This document shows, piece after piece, positions 43,756 through 53,978 of a stretch of DNA of 64,000 nt. The DNA lies in assembly GCA_001897525.1 (NCBI GenBank), contig MKTB01000003.1, forward strand, positions 124,001 through 188,000. The letters run 5' to 3'. Both the position numbers and the translations under genes were made by a program. The stretch is from Bacteroidetes bacterium 43-16 (GTDB taxonomy: Bacteria > Bacteroidota > Bacteroidia > Chitinophagales > Chitinophagaceae). Within the stretch, counting starts at the first letter, position 1. Each line of letters begins with the position of its first letter. The notes below the pieces were generated by a model that was not told where the DNA came from, made no database searches, and was given only the letters and a program-made list of their open reading frames with translations.

Positions 43756-44124
43756 ATGCTACAATCAATTTTACTGGTCGGGGCCGGTGGTGCAGCCGGC
43801 AGCATATTAAGATTCCTGGCGGGTTTCTGGCTGGGGAAATTAAATCCCGGTCCTTATCCCTGGGCTACTTTCCTGGTCAATATAACCGGTTCATTGGCGA
43901 TAGGCCTGCTCCTCGGCTATTTGTCGAGGCACCAGGATCAGGAAGGCTTAAGACTCCTACTGGTCACTGGTCTTTGCGGCGGTTTCACCACCTTCTCCTC
44001 TTTCACTGCAGAGAATATCCACTTACTGCAACAGGGGCAATGGAACCTGGCACTGTTCTATATTTTTTCCAGTCTCCTGCTGGGTATCCTGGCCGTCTGG
44101 CTGGGGTTATTCCTCGCAAAATAA
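43756..44124 (+). CDS. crcB: Fluoride channel CrcB/FluC
   Basis: 122 residues with four transmembrane helices. Family marks: GGAAGSILRFLAGFW at the start, FLVNITGSLAIGLLLG, then GLCGGFTTFSSFTAE. The Asn in the second helix and the TFSSF phenylalanines line the fluoride path. CrcB works as an antiparallel homodimer that lets fluoride leave the cell. Only one copy is present here, as expected for a homodimeric type. Confidence 0.94.
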   Translation: MLQSILLVGAGGAAGSILRFLAGFWLGKLNPGPYPWATFLVNITGSLAIGLLLGYLSRHQDQEGLRLLLVTGLCGGFTTFSSFTAENIHLLQQGQWNLALFYIFSSLLLGILAVWLGLFLAK

Positions 44125-44167
44125 GCATACTCAACAGCTTGTCTCTGCAGGCATCCCGACAATTTCG

Positions 44168-44175
44168 TATCTTAG
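44168..44175 (+). promoter_or_regulatory. -7 box of the M16 protease gene
   Basis: TATCTTAG, the same variant -7 box as in front of the three small secreted protein genes, 33 bp before the start codon. No clear -33 box. Confidence 0.4.
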
Positions 44176-44208
44176 CCAAATTGACACATTCAAAAATTCA
44201 AATTGCTA

Positions 44209-47046
44209 ATGAAGAAACTTGTCCTATCTGTAGCACTGGCTACCATATGTTTTACCCCTAAATTACTTATGGCTCAAGCTAAATTTATTGAAAAAGTAGA
44301 ACAAAAAGGAGATGAACTGATCATACCTTATTCCAAATATGTTTTACCTAATGGATTAACCGTGATCGTTCATGAAGATCATAGCGATCCTATCGTCCAT
44401 GTAGACGTAACCTATCACGTAGGCTCTGCAAGGGAAGAGATCGGTAAATCAGGCTTTGCGCACTTCTTTGAGCATATGATGTTCCAGGGATCAGATAATG
44501 TAGCGGATGAAGCACACTTTAAAATTATTACCGAAGCCGGTGGTACTTTAAATGGTACGACAAATCGTGACCGTACCAATTATTTTGAAACGGTTCCTAA
44601 AAACCAACTGGAGAAAATGCTCTGGCTGGAAGCCGACCGTATGGGCTTCTTCCTGGATGCCGTTACGCAAAAGAAATTTGAAGTTCAGCGAGCAACGGTG
44701 AAGAATGAAAGAGGCCAGAACTATGACAACAGGCCTTATGGACTTGTATCGGAAACGGCCAGTAAATATTTATACCCTTACGGGCATCCTTACTCCTGGC
44801 TCACGATCGGTTATGTAGAAGACTTAAACCGGGTGAATGCCAATGATCTTAAAAATTTCTTTTTAAGATGGTATGGTCCTAACAATGCTACCTTAACGGT
44901 AGGTGGAGATGTGACAACAGCGGAGGTATTGAAGCTTGCCGAAAAATATTTTGGCAGTATTCCCCGCGGACCGGAAGTGAGCAATATGGCAGCTTCTTAT
45001 CCCAGCCTTACAGAAGACCGTTACGTGACGATGGTAGATCAATATGCTAAAATGCCGATGCTGCGCGTAGTCTATCCAAGCCCTCAATGGTACACCAAGG
45101 AGGAAGCGGCACTGGATGTACTGGCAGAGATCATGGGACAAGGCAAGAATTCTATTTTATACCAGCAATTGGTAAAAACCCAAAAAGCAGCACAGGCCAG
45201 CGTTTTCAACTCTGCCAGTGAGCTTGCAGGAGAATTTACCATTTCCATCGTTCCGTTTAAAGGCAATACGCTTAAGGATATGGATGCAGAGCTGAGACGT
45301 GCCTTCGAAGCTTTCGAAAAACGTGGCGTTACACAGGACGACATCAATAAATTTGTCACTAAAAACGAAGCCAGGACTATATTTGGACTGGAATCTGTAA
45401 ACGGCAAAGTATCTCAGCTGGCTTCTTATGAGACCTTCAAGGGTAATCCTAACTTTTTAAACACTTACCTGAATTTATACAAGAACCTGAAACCACAGGA
45501 TGTGGTAGATGCTTATAACAAATTCATCAAAGGAAAAGGCTCTGTACGCTTAAGTGTTGCGACTAAAGATGAACCGGAGAATATTGCCGGAGACACAAAG
45601 TTCAACATTGATTCTACAAAATATACGGCCCCTGATTATGGGTATAATAACCTGACTTATAACAAGGCTAAAGACAACTTTGACCGCTCTAAGATGCCGG
45701 CTTCCGGTACTAACCTGAGCGTGGTGGCACCGGAGTTCTGGCAAGAGAAAAAGGGCAACATTTCCTTTATCGGTACAGAGATCGATGAGATCCCGGTAAC
45801 AACCATCTTTATTGGCTTCCCGGGCGGCAAACTGACTGATCCTGAAAACAAACAAGGCCTTGCTGATGTATTTGCGGCCATGATGAATGAAGATACAGAA
45901 GACAAAACCGCAGAGGCCTTTGCTCTGGCCTTAGAGCAACTAGGCAGTTCTATTTCTATCGGTTCTTCTACAGATGAGATCACTTTATCGGTAAGGACGC
46001 TTACTAAAAACCTGGACCAGACACTGGCCCTGGTAGAAGAGCGCCTGACTAAATCTAAATTTACACCGGAAGCTTTTAGCAGGACGATTAAGCAGTCTAT
46101 TGAAGGCTACAAAAACAATTTAACGCGCCCTGCAAGTGTTGCGGGCAGCGTGTTGTCCAAGCTGGTCTATGGCAATACGCCACTGGCCTGGCCTGGCGGT
46201 GGTACGGATAAAACTTTACCGAACATTACGCTGGCTGATGTAGAAGCTTACAAAAAGAACAACTTCTCGGCCAATAAAGCGAATGTCGTTATCGTAGGCA
46301 ATCTTTCTCAAAAAGAAATCATGCCTAAATTGACTTTCCTGGACAAATTGAGCCAAAAACCGGTAACGCTGACCAAGCTTCCTGATTATAAACACCCTGC
46401 CACTACGGGTAAACAAAAGATCTATTTTGTGGACTTCCCGGGTGCTGCACAAACGGAGTTCAGGATTGCACAGGTAACGGGCATCAAGTTTGACGGTACC
46501 GGAACTTTCTTCAAATCCGGCATTATGAACTTCCCCCTCGGTGGTGTGTTCAACAGCAGGTTAAACCTGTACCTGAGAGAGGAAAAAGGATGGACCTACG
46601 GGGCACGTTCCGGCTTCAGCGGCAGTAAATATGCAGGAATCTTCAGCTTCTCTTCCGGCATTAAAGCAAATGCTACGGATAGTGCCTTATATGATGTATT
46701 AGACATTATCCAGACCTACAAAAAGGATGGTGCCAAAGCAGATGAGCTGAGCTTTACTAAAAGTGCCAAATTGCAGGGAGAGGCCCGTCAATATGAAACA
46801 GGTTTCCAAAAAGCCGGTTACTTAAGCGATGTACTGGATTATAACTTACCTAAAGATATTGCCAGGCAGCAAAGCAAGATCATCAGTAACATCAGCCTGA
46901 ATGAGATCAACCAATTGGCGAAGAACAATATTAAAGATGCCAAAGAATTTATCATTCTCCTGGTAGGTGATAAAAAGCAACTGAGCCAGAAAACACTGGA
47001 CCAGTTCGAGATCATTGAACTGGACAAGGAAGGTAATAAAAAGTAA
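44209..47046 (+). CDS. M16 family zinc peptidase (insulinase/pitrilysin type)
   Basis: 945 residues from the ATG at 44209, which starts the signal peptide (KKLVLSVALATICFTPKLLMAQ); a TTG two codons earlier is less likely. The zinc motif HFFEH is at 85-89 (inverted HxxEH), with the downstream Glu in the RATVKNERGQN stretch. The second half (about 500-945) is a catalytically inactive M16 pair, with R/Y residues in YLREEKGWTYGARSGF that position substrate. It is a periplasmic or outer-membrane-associated protease for peptides. The gene is followed by a very strong hairpin. Confidence 0.92.
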   Translation: MKKLVLSVALATICFTPKLLMAQAKFIEKVEQKGDELIIPYSKYVLPNGLTVIVHEDHSDPIVHVDVTYHVGSAREEIGKSGFAHFFEHMMFQGSDNVADEAHFKIITEAGGTLNGTTNRDRTNYFETVPKNQLEKMLWLEADRMGFFLDAVTQKKFEVQRATVKNERGQNYDNRPYGLVSETASKYLYPYGHPYSWLTIGYVEDLNRVNANDLKNFFLRWYGPNNATLTVGGDVTTAEVLKLAEKYFGSIPRGPEVSNMAASYPSLTEDRYVTMVDQYAKMPMLRVVYPSPQWYTKEEAALDVLAEIMGQGKNSILYQQLVKTQKAAQASVFNSASELAGEFTISIVPFKGNTLKDMDAELRRAFEAFEKRGVTQDDINKFVTKNEARTIFGLESVNGKVSQLASYETFKGNPNFLNTYLNLYKNLKPQDVVDAYNKFIKGKGSVRLSVATKDEPENIAGDTKFNIDSTKYTAPDYGYNNLTYNKAKDNFDRSKMPASGTNLSVVAPEFWQEKKGNISFIGTEIDEIPVTTIFIGFPGGKLTDPENKQGLADVFAAMMNEDTEDKTAEAFALALEQLGSSISIGSSTDEITLSVRTLTKNLDQTLALVEERLTKSKFTPEAFSRTIKQSIEGYKNNLTRPASVAGSVLSKLVYGNTPLAWPGGGTDKTLPNITLADVEAYKKNNFSANKANVVIVGNLSQKEIMPKLTFLDKLSQKPVTLTKLPDYKHPATTGKQKIYFVDFPGAAQTEFRIAQVTGIKFDGTGTFFKSGIMNFPLGGVFNSRLNLYLREEKGWTYGARSGFSGSKYAGIFSFSSGIKANATDSALYDVLDIIQTYKKDGAKADELSFTKSAKLQGEARQYETGFQKAGYLSDVLDYNLPKDIARQQSKIISNISLNEINQLAKNNIKDAKEFIILLVGDKKQLSQKTLDQFEIIELDKEGNKK

Positions 47047-47057
47047 GCCTTTCTATT

Positions 47058-47106
47058 CTTCAAAAGCCTGTATTTCGTATGAAATACAGGCTTTTGAAGT
47101 TTTAAT
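47058..47106. terminator. Strong bidirectional terminator
   Basis: The perfect 19-bp stem cttcaaaagcctgtatttc with its complement and the loop gtat is followed by ttttaatt. It separates the M16 gene from the converging T9SS gene. Confidence 0.85.
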
Positions 47107-47159
47107 TAAGTAGCTGAAAATCGCTAAATGGATGCGCAGCAAAGGTCTTCCGGATTCAG

Positions 47160-49223
47160 CTACCTCACCAGGGTCAACTGTCCTTTCGAGATTAGCGGGG
47201 CGGTATTACCATAACTGCTTTGCAATTTAAGGATGTAATAATACACACCTAGTTCTGCCGTACGCCCGTTAATGTAGGTACCATCCCAGCCCACACCGTT
47301 TTGATTGGTTGAAAACACAATCTGCCCATAACGGTTATAGATCAGTAATTCATAAGATTTAGTGATACAGGATGATTTCAACAGCGGCAGGAAAACATCA
47401 TTTTTACCATCTCCGTTGGGACTAAAAGCACTGGGAGCGGTAGGCACACATTCACAATTGACCTGCTCTATTTGTACAGAATCGGTTTGCGTACCGCACC
47501 TGTTCTGCGCGGTGACTACGTAAATACCCGGCTGGTCTATAGTGATGCTGCTGCCCGTTGCACCCGTATTCCAGCTATACCGGCTGTCAAAATTGCCCCT
47601 GGCATTCAGGCTCAGCTGATCTTGCTCACAGATAAAAGTGTCTGCCTGCAGGATGTTCACTGCCGGCACTTTCACCTCAATGTTGAGTGTATCAGATGCA
47701 AAACAATATCCGTTCCCTACGGTTACAAAATACTTACCATTTTTATCTGCCGTAAGCTGCGCTCCTGTACTGCCGTCCTGCCATAAATAGGAAGTAGCAC
47801 CGGGCAGCGTGGCATCCAAAGTATAGCTCGTTCCTGCACAAAGCACCGTATCGTTACCCAGGTCCAGCGACAGGGGCGCATAAGCTACCTTAAAGCTATC
47901 CACATAGATCTTACAATCCGCGGTGTAGCTATAGACATAATAAGTGCCGCCTTGTTCTACACTTACCGACTGCCCCTGGCTGCCATCGCTCCACCGGTAA
48001 CCCGTGCCCGTATGAGGGCTTGCTAAAGTGAGCGGGCCTTCCTTACACAGAACGGTATCCAGGGCTACCTTATTGACGAGGGTGTCCACAGGCCTTACGT
48101 TGATGAACTTGGCACCCAGTGAAAGACTGCTACCGTTTTGCACCATATTAAAGACAAGGCTGTTGTAACCGGCCCCTGGCCCGGCCACATTCGGCTGATC
48201 GATCCTGTCTATATAAAACTCCACGCTACTGGTCAGGGTAAGCAGGCGCATCAGATATATTTTACCATCTGGCCCCGTTCTTAAATTAGTAAATACATAC
48301 AGAGAGGGACTCGCAGGGGCCAGGCTCACCGCAGATGCCGCAATGGCCGGAATATTGGGATACAGGCTCAGATCCCATTGGGTTAATTGATTAGGACCGC
48401 CCCCATATAATTTCTGGTTATCCGGCGACAACTCAAAAGACTGGGAAAACACACCACTTATCAATTCATAATTGCTGAACATCCCTGTAGTACCATTAAA
48501 CTGGGAGCGCAGCAAGCCCGCATTGGTATTGGTATAAGTAATGCCGCTATTGGTTATTTTGGTATAATATAAATTGGTCACCGCAGGTAATGTAGGTGCG
48601 GATATGACGGGGGTCAGGTCTATCCCGTTCTCGTCTATCTTATAGGCATTGTACCTTCCGGGGCTGGTCATGGCAATGAACCAGACGCTGCGGCAACCGC
48701 CGGAAGCGGTAATGGTATATTCGGTACAGCCGTTGGCCAGCAGTACGATGTTCTTTTGTGTATTGACCACATCGCCCAGCCCGTTATTCAGGCTCATGTC
48801 TACTAAGTGATAATAAATAGAGGTAGTAGCCGTCTCCAGCGCTGAGCCGGAGAAAACATAGTATTGATCAGGATTACCAGGATGTGGTAAGACCTGTACC
48901 CCGTCGAAACTGGAGCCCAGACCGAAACCACCGGTCCCTATAGGTCCGTTGCCCAATAATCCTGTAGCATTGGGCATTTCATTGCCATTCCTGTCCCAGA
49001 TGCGGCAACCTATGGTATAGAATAATAGGTTACCCTGGGCATCGCTCACCGAAGCACAGGATTCACTGGTAGAGAGACTTGAATTGGCCGCATAGACCGG
49101 AGGTGTCACATTAAAATCTATATGGTGATTTTTACCGAAATGCCAATGATTGTTTTCGCCCTGTGCAGCAGCATTGCACCAGGTGAACCATAGTAAAAAA
49201 TGGAAAAAATAAAAATACTTCAT
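47160..49223 (-). CDS. T9SS type B secreted protein, paralogue 1 of 3
   Basis: 687 residues with a signal peptide (YFYFFHFLLWFTWCNAAAQ). The N-terminal 370 residues begin with GENNHWHFGKNHHIDFN and have propeller-like repeats (VSDAQGNLLFYTIGCRIWDRNG, PHPGNPDQYYVFSG, ELSPDNQKLYGGG). Three beta-sandwich modules with cysteine pairs follow (LDTVLCKEGPLTL, DTVLCAGTSYTLDA, DTFICEQDQLSL). The last 85 residues are the CHU_C sorting domain (PSAFSPNGDGKNDVFLP, YNRYGQIVFSTNQNGVGWDG, ELGVYYYILKL). It is closely related to the genes at 49368 and 53979. Likely a surface protein; the ligand is unknown. Confidence 0.88.
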   Translation of the reverse strand: MKYFYFFHFLLWFTWCNAAAQGENNHWHFGKNHHIDFNVTPPVYAANSSLSTSESCASVSDAQGNLLFYTIGCRIWDRNGNEMPNATGLLGNGPIGTGGFGLGSSFDGVQVLPHPGNPDQYYVFSGSALETATTSIYYHLVDMSLNNGLGDVVNTQKNIVLLANGCTEYTITASGGCRSVWFIAMTSPGRYNAYKIDENGIDLTPVISAPTLPAVTNLYYTKITNSGITYTNTNAGLLRSQFNGTTGMFSNYELISGVFSQSFELSPDNQKLYGGGPNQLTQWDLSLYPNIPAIAASAVSLAPASPSLYVFTNLRTGPDGKIYLMRLLTLTSSVEFYIDRIDQPNVAGPGAGYNSLVFNMVQNGSSLSLGAKFINVRPVDTLVNKVALDTVLCKEGPLTLASPHTGTGYRWSDGSQGQSVSVEQGGTYYVYSYTADCKIYVDSFKVAYAPLSLDLGNDTVLCAGTSYTLDATLPGATSYLWQDGSTGAQLTADKNGKYFVTVGNGYCFASDTLNIEVKVPAVNILQADTFICEQDQLSLNARGNFDSRYSWNTGATGSSITIDQPGIYVVTAQNRCGTQTDSVQIEQVNCECVPTAPSAFSPNGDGKNDVFLPLLKSSCITKSYELLIYNRYGQIVFSTNQNGVGWDGTYINGRTAELGVYYYILKLQSSYGNTAPLISKGQLTLVR

Positions 49224-49257
49224 GTGATACGGGTCTTTTTTATTTGCACAGCAGGCT

Positions 49258-49278
49258 TGTAAATATAATACATTTTAA
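49258..49278 (-). promoter_or_regulatory. Promoter element shared by two T9SS paralogues, copy 1
   Basis: A 21-bp sequence, identical to 51467-51487, lies 35 bp before the start codon. On the minus strand it contains TATATTTA, close to the -7 consensus TAnnTTTG. Confidence 0.6.
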
Positions 49279-49367
49279 GGCATATAAGTATCCATTACAG
49301 CTTATGCTGCTTTCAGGGAGTGACTTTATACTTGCACCTCAATCTAAAATTAATTGAAGTGATCTGC

Positions 49368-51431
49368 TTACCTAAGCAGAGTGAACTCACCCTTCGCCAT
49401 TATAGGCTCGCGCTTGCCATAGCTGCCTTGCAACTTCAATATGTAATAGTAAACACCCAGCTCCGCGGTACGCCCGTTGAGATAAGTACCGTCCCAGCCT
49501 ACCCCGCTCTGGTTGCTCGAAAAGACCACCTGTCCATAACGGTTATAGATGAGCAGTTCATAAGATTTGGTGATGCAGGCAGGCTTCAACAGGGGCAAGA
49601 ATACATCATTTTTCCCATCCCCGTTAGGGCTAAAAGCATTGGGCATCGCAGGCTGACAGTCGCAATTCAACTGCTCTATCCTTACAGAATCCTTCTGAAG
49701 CCCGCAAACATTAGTGGCAGTGACTACGTAGATGCCTTCCTGGTCTATAGTGATGCGATTACCTTGAGCACCCGTGCTCCAGCTAAACCGGCTTTCAAAA
49801 TTACTATTTGCCACCAGGTCCAGTTTATCCTGCTCGCAGATAAAAGTATCCTTCGGCATTATATCAAGTACCGGTGCTTTGACCTCAACAACTATGGTAT
49901 CAGAGACCTGGCAATGATTACGAAAAACGGTCACTGCGTAGGTACCGCTTGTATTTATTGTCTTCTGCGGCGCTGTACTGCCGTCGCTCCACAGGTAATT
50001 GCCGGCACCGGGTTGTGCAACGTCCAGGGTATAGCTATCCCCGGCACAAAGTACGGTATCCTTACCCAGGTCAAGATCCAGGTTGGCATAAGTCACCTTA
50101 AAGCTATCCACATATACTTTACAATCTGCCGAGTAGGAATACACATAATAAAGGCCATCTGCGTTTACAGCAGTTGCTTGTGTCGTGCTTCCGTTGCTCC
50201 AGCGATAGCCCATATTTGCATGCGGGCTTTTTAAAGTTGCCGGGCCAGATGCGCAAATCAGGGTATCCAGGGCCGGTTTATTACTATCAAGGGTATCTAG
50301 CGGTTGCAGGGCAATAAACCGCGCACCCAGGGAACGGAAGAATTCATTGGCCGTCAGGGTAAACAACTGGGGACTATAGCCTGCAGCAAGCCCCGTCAAA
50401 TCAGGCTGCTCTACCCGGTCGATATAATACTCAATAGAACTCCCCACAATAGTGGTACGTAAGGCATATATTTTTCCATCAGGTCCCAGCCTCAGGCTCA
50501 TAAAAAGATTTTGACTCGGCGCGCCCGGTGCCAGGCTGACGGCAGATGCCGAAATAGCGGGTATATTGGGATACAGGCTTAAATCCCATTGCTTCAACTC
50601 ACTTCCGCAATATAATTTTTGCTGATCCGGGGACAGTTCAAAAGACACGCCAAATATGCCGGGTATTACCTCATAATTGCTGAACATTCCTGTAGCACCA
50701 TCAAAGGTGGAGCGCATCAAGCCATCGCTTGTAACGGAGTAGGCAATACCATTATCCGTTATCCTTGTGTACAATAAACCGGAAGATGGTGTAAATGCAG
50801 GCGTAGAGACGACCGGATTCAAGTCAATACCATTCTCGTCTATTTTATAGGCATTATATTTCCCGGCTGCTGTGATCGCAATAAACCATACAGACCTGCA
50901 GCTTCCCTTAGCCGTGGCCGTCCATTCGGTACTGCCCTGGGGCAGCACCACTATATTTTTTTCTGTACTTACGACATCGCCCAGCCCGTTATTGAGGCTC
51001 ATATCCACTAAGTGATAATAAATAATGTTAGTACCGGTTTCATAGGCATCACCAGAGAAAACATAATACTGATCACGGTTGCCCGGATGAGGTAATATCT
51101 GTATCCCATCAGCACTGGAGCCGATGCCTATGCCGCTTGGATTAAGGGGGCCATTGCCCAATAAGCCGATAGCATTAGGCATTTCATTACCATTCCTGTC
51201 CCAGATACGGCAACCGATGGTATAAAACAGTAAATTGCCCTGTGCATCGCTTACTGCTGCGCAAGATTCATTAGTAGATATATTGGAATTGGGTGCATAG
51301 ACCGGAGGCGTAGTATTAAAATCAATATGATACCCTTCTCCGAAGTGCCAATGATTATTTTCCCCCTGTGCCGAGGCACTATACCCGGTGAGCAAGTATA
51401 AAAACCAGAAAAGACAAAACCGATACATCAT
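49368..51431 (-). CDS. T9SS type B secreted protein, paralogue 2 of 3
   Basis: 687 residues from the ATG at 51431 (MMYRFCLFWFLYLLTGYSASAQ signal peptide); the open frame extends to 51482 through the promoter. The same parts in the same order as in paralogue 1: GENNHWHFGEGYHIDFN, the propeller-like region, three Cys-paired beta-sandwich modules (DTLICASGPATL, DTVLCAGDSYTLDV, DTFICEQDKLDL) and the CHU_C sorting domain (PNAFSPNGDGKNDVFLP). Paralogues 1 and 2 have the same length and share a promoter element, so this pair is the result of a tandem duplication that included the upstream region. Confidence 0.88.
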   Translation of the reverse strand: MMYRFCLFWFLYLLTGYSASAQGENNHWHFGEGYHIDFNTTPPVYAPNSNISTNESCAAVSDAQGNLLFYTIGCRIWDRNGNEMPNAIGLLGNGPLNPSGIGIGSSADGIQILPHPGNRDQYYVFSGDAYETGTNIIYYHLVDMSLNNGLGDVVSTEKNIVVLPQGSTEWTATAKGSCRSVWFIAITAAGKYNAYKIDENGIDLNPVVSTPAFTPSSGLLYTRITDNGIAYSVTSDGLMRSTFDGATGMFSNYEVIPGIFGVSFELSPDQQKLYCGSELKQWDLSLYPNIPAISASAVSLAPGAPSQNLFMSLRLGPDGKIYALRTTIVGSSIEYYIDRVEQPDLTGLAAGYSPQLFTLTANEFFRSLGARFIALQPLDTLDSNKPALDTLICASGPATLKSPHANMGYRWSNGSTTQATAVNADGLYYVYSYSADCKVYVDSFKVTYANLDLDLGKDTVLCAGDSYTLDVAQPGAGNYLWSDGSTAPQKTINTSGTYAVTVFRNHCQVSDTIVVEVKAPVLDIMPKDTFICEQDKLDLVANSNFESRFSWSTGAQGNRITIDQEGIYVVTATNVCGLQKDSVRIEQLNCDCQPAMPNAFSPNGDGKNDVFLPLLKPACITKSYELLIYNRYGQVVFSSNQSGVGWDGTYLNGRTAELGVYYYILKLQGSYGKREPIMAKGEFTLLR

Positions 51432-51466
51432 ACCAAATTCATGATTTTTTAATTGTAGAGCAAGTA

Positions 51467-51487
51467 TGTAAATATAATACATTTTAA
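51467..51487 (-). promoter_or_regulatory. Promoter element shared by two T9SS paralogues, copy 2
   Basis: Identical over 21 bp to 49258-49278, again 36 bp before the start codon, while the sequences around it differ. Confidence 0.6.
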
Positions 51488-51572
51488 ATTACGTAAACAA
51501 GCATTAAACATTAAACCTCTTTCATAGGATTAAGTTTATTTTTTTACCTTCGACATAGAAACCACACCATTC

Positions 51573-53978
51573 ATGCATTCTCTATCATTGTACAAAATAC
51601 CGGTTATTGTGCTGCTGCTGTTATTTGCAGCACTTAACCTGAATGCTCAAAATACCCTTTCGGGTAAAATAGTAAGCGCGCAGCAAGAGCCATCAGAGTT
51701 ATTCGGGATCAAACTGTCATTGCCGGAAAATGACAGTTTGATTGCTACAACCCAAAGCAATAAAGAGGGCGATTTTACACTCAATGCTCCTGCTGGCAAT
51801 TACTTATTACAGGTAGAATGGCAAGAGTATATACTGGAGCAAAAAATAGTGGCACTCCATGCTGATACCAGCCTGGGCAATATCTCTGTAGCACTTCCGG
51901 GACAGGATGAACTGAACGGGGTTTCGGTTATTGCCAGTAAAGGCAGCCTTAAAATGACACAGGGAAAGTTTGTCTATACACCTGCCATCAACTCTGCCCA
52001 GTCGGCCTTTGACCTGTTGCAGACTACTTCTATGCTTACGGTGACCGATGAAGCGATACAGCTGATCGGGAAAGGAACACCGCGAATCATGATCAATGGC
52101 AGATGGGAAAGAATGCCCCTTGACCAGCTCATCACCTACCTCAAAAGCTTACCGGCTCATGCGATCAGGCATATTGAAATCGTAAGAAGTCCCGGGGCAG
52201 AGCAGGATGCAGAAAACAGTTCCGGGTATATCAACATTGTCTTAAAGCATCAAAAAGAAAAGGGCTATAATGCTTCGCTGAGCATGAATGCTTTTAAAGC
52301 CACCTATTTCAATTACAATCCTGCCCTGAACCTGAGTGCCAACCTGGGTAAGCTGCAACTCAATGCCAATGTGGGCTACAGCGAGGGTAAGACAAAAACC
52401 AGGGGAAGCAATTTCCTGCATTTTACCAATAAATACTGGGAGGAGCAAGCCCTGCAGGATAAAACTGCAAAGGCGCTTCCAGTAAGCTTCTCAGCCGACT
52501 ATCAATTAAATGAGCAGCACATCATCGGTGCCGGATTCACGCTGAATAATAATCGCTATAGCAGTGAGGAGCGTAACCAGACTAATATCTTTAACCTTGC
52601 CCGGACGCAAATAGACTCTTCATTACTCACCGCAGGTAATAACCCGGAGGACATGCAGACTTTTTCGCTGAACTTAAACTATACGGGCAGTATTGGTGCT
52701 TCGGGTAAAAAAGTAGTCCTTGACCTGAACCATTATCAACAGGACTATAACAGGCTGCAACAGTTCAGCAATTACCAGTTTGACCAGCTCCAGCAACCCA
52801 TGGCCCCGGAGCAAAGCTACCGCTCGGGCAATGATCAGAATATGCTCATCAGCACGGCCAGTATAGATTTCCGGCATCCGGAAAAATGGATCAACCTAAA
52901 CTACGGTGCTAAGTTTTCTTATATCAGTAACCGGAACCGTACTTCTTTTTATCAAAAAGCAAATGAAGAATGGCTGCCGGACAATACTCGTTTTGATCAC
53001 TTCACCTATGACGAGCATATCTATGCACTGTTTGCCAAGGCAGACAAGGAGATCGGCAAATGGGGCCTTAGTGCGGGCTTGAGATGGGAGTTTACCGAAA
53101 CAATGGGGATCAGTAAGGTGTATAATATCCGTAATGAGCGTAATTATTCCAGGTTTTTTCCTTCTGCGGGCATCAGCTATACGCCTAATGAGCAGCATAA
53201 TTACAGCCTTAACTATTCCCGGAGTATAGACCGGCCTTTCTTCGGGCAGGTCAACCCTTTCCGCTGGTATCATACACAGTATGCATTCACCAATGGCAAT
53301 CCTTCTTTACAACCTTATTTCAGCCATAATGTAGAGCTCAATTATGCCTTGAACCAGAAATGGTTTTTCGGTGCTTACTACAGCAGGGCAGACGGTATGT
53401 TTTCAGAATATGACCTGGTAGATACGGTAAATAATTCCCGGGAAACGAGGGTGGACAATATCTTAGATCTTAATGTGTATGGGCTCAATATTTCGGCACA
53501 GGTACACCCGCTTAAGTTTTGGCTGCTCATGCCGCAGGCCGGCTTGAGCTACACGCAGATCTTTTCTAAAGTCGATTTCCTGGATTACTCCGCAGGGACC
53601 TTTGTGTACAGTTCCCTGTACCAGCAATTCACTTTAGATAAAAAGAAGCAATGGCTCTTAGATGCCAACACCTATGTCTATGCACCACGCAACTATGGCG
53701 TGATGCAGTTCAAAACCCTATGGGCACAGTCTTTTAAACTCACCTATGCTACGGCCAATAAGCAATGGCAATTTGTATTATCGGCCAATGATGTATTCCG
53801 GACAGCGACTATGCGTTTCAACTCCACGATCAATGAAACGCTAAGGGAACGCTACGTGTACCGCGACCAAAGGAATATAGGCCTTACGGTAAGGTATAAT
53901 TTCAAAAACGGGACAACTAAAGCTCAAAGACAAAAAGTACAAAGCAATACAGAAGAAATGGACCGGACAAGGGGATAA
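51573..53978 (+). CDS. Outer-membrane beta-barrel receptor, TonB-dependent-like
   Basis: 801 residues with a signal peptide (KIPVIVLLLLFAALNLNAQ). A carboxypeptidase-regulatory-like domain (NTLSGKIVSAQQ..., about 25-105), a plug (LLQTTSMLTVTDEAIQLIGKGTPRIMINGRWERM, split here by normal text; SPGAEQDAENSSGYINI) and a long barrel (NYSRSIDRPFFGQVNPFRWYH, ending LTVRYNF). It is of the same family as the gene at 7399. It stands between T9SS paralogues 2 and 3; its stop codon directly touches the stop of the converging paralogue 3. A possible -7 box TACCTTCG lies at 51545. Substrate unknown. Confidence 0.83.
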   Translation: MHSLSLYKIPVIVLLLLFAALNLNAQNTLSGKIVSAQQEPSELFGIKLSLPENDSLIATTQSNKEGDFTLNAPAGNYLLQVEWQEYILEQKIVALHADTSLGNISVALPGQDELNGVSVIASKGSLKMTQGKFVYTPAINSAQSAFDLLQTTSMLTVTDEAIQLIGKGTPRIMINGRWERMPLDQLITYLKSLPAHAIRHIEIVRSPGAEQDAENSSGYINIVLKHQKEKGYNASLSMNAFKATYFNYNPALNLSANLGKLQLNANVGYSEGKTKTRGSNFLHFTNKYWEEQALQDKTAKALPVSFSADYQLNEQHIIGAGFTLNNNRYSSEERNQTNIFNLARTQIDSSLLTAGNNPEDMQTFSLNLNYTGSIGASGKKVVLDLNHYQQDYNRLQQFSNYQFDQLQQPMAPEQSYRSGNDQNMLISTASIDFRHPEKWINLNYGAKFSYISNRNRTSFYQKANEEWLPDNTRFDHFTYDEHIYALFAKADKEIGKWGLSAGLRWEFTETMGISKVYNIRNERNYSRFFPSAGISYTPNEQHNYSLNYSRSIDRPFFGQVNPFRWYHTQYAFTNGNPSLQPYFSHNVELNYALNQKWFFGAYYSRADGMFSEYDLVDTVNNSRETRVDNILDLNVYGLNISAQVHPLKFWLLMPQAGLSYTQIFSKVDFLDYSAGTFVYSSLYQQFTLDKKKQWLLDANTYVYAPRNYGVMQFKTLWAQSFKLTYATANKQWQFVLSANDVFRTATMRFNSTINETLRERYVYRDQRNIGLTVRYNFKNGTTKAQRQKVQSNTEEMDRTRG

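Noticed and set aside
49364-49379. Hairpin ctgctta-cc-taagcag at the stop of T9SS paralogue 2
   Set aside because: The 2-base loop is too small and there is no T-run; it overlaps the stop codon and is likely chance.
49320-50234. Long plus-strand open frame of 304 codons
   Set aside because: It lies wholly antisense to the T9SS type B gene at 49368, has no signal or family similarity, and arises from the codon bias of the gene on the other strand.
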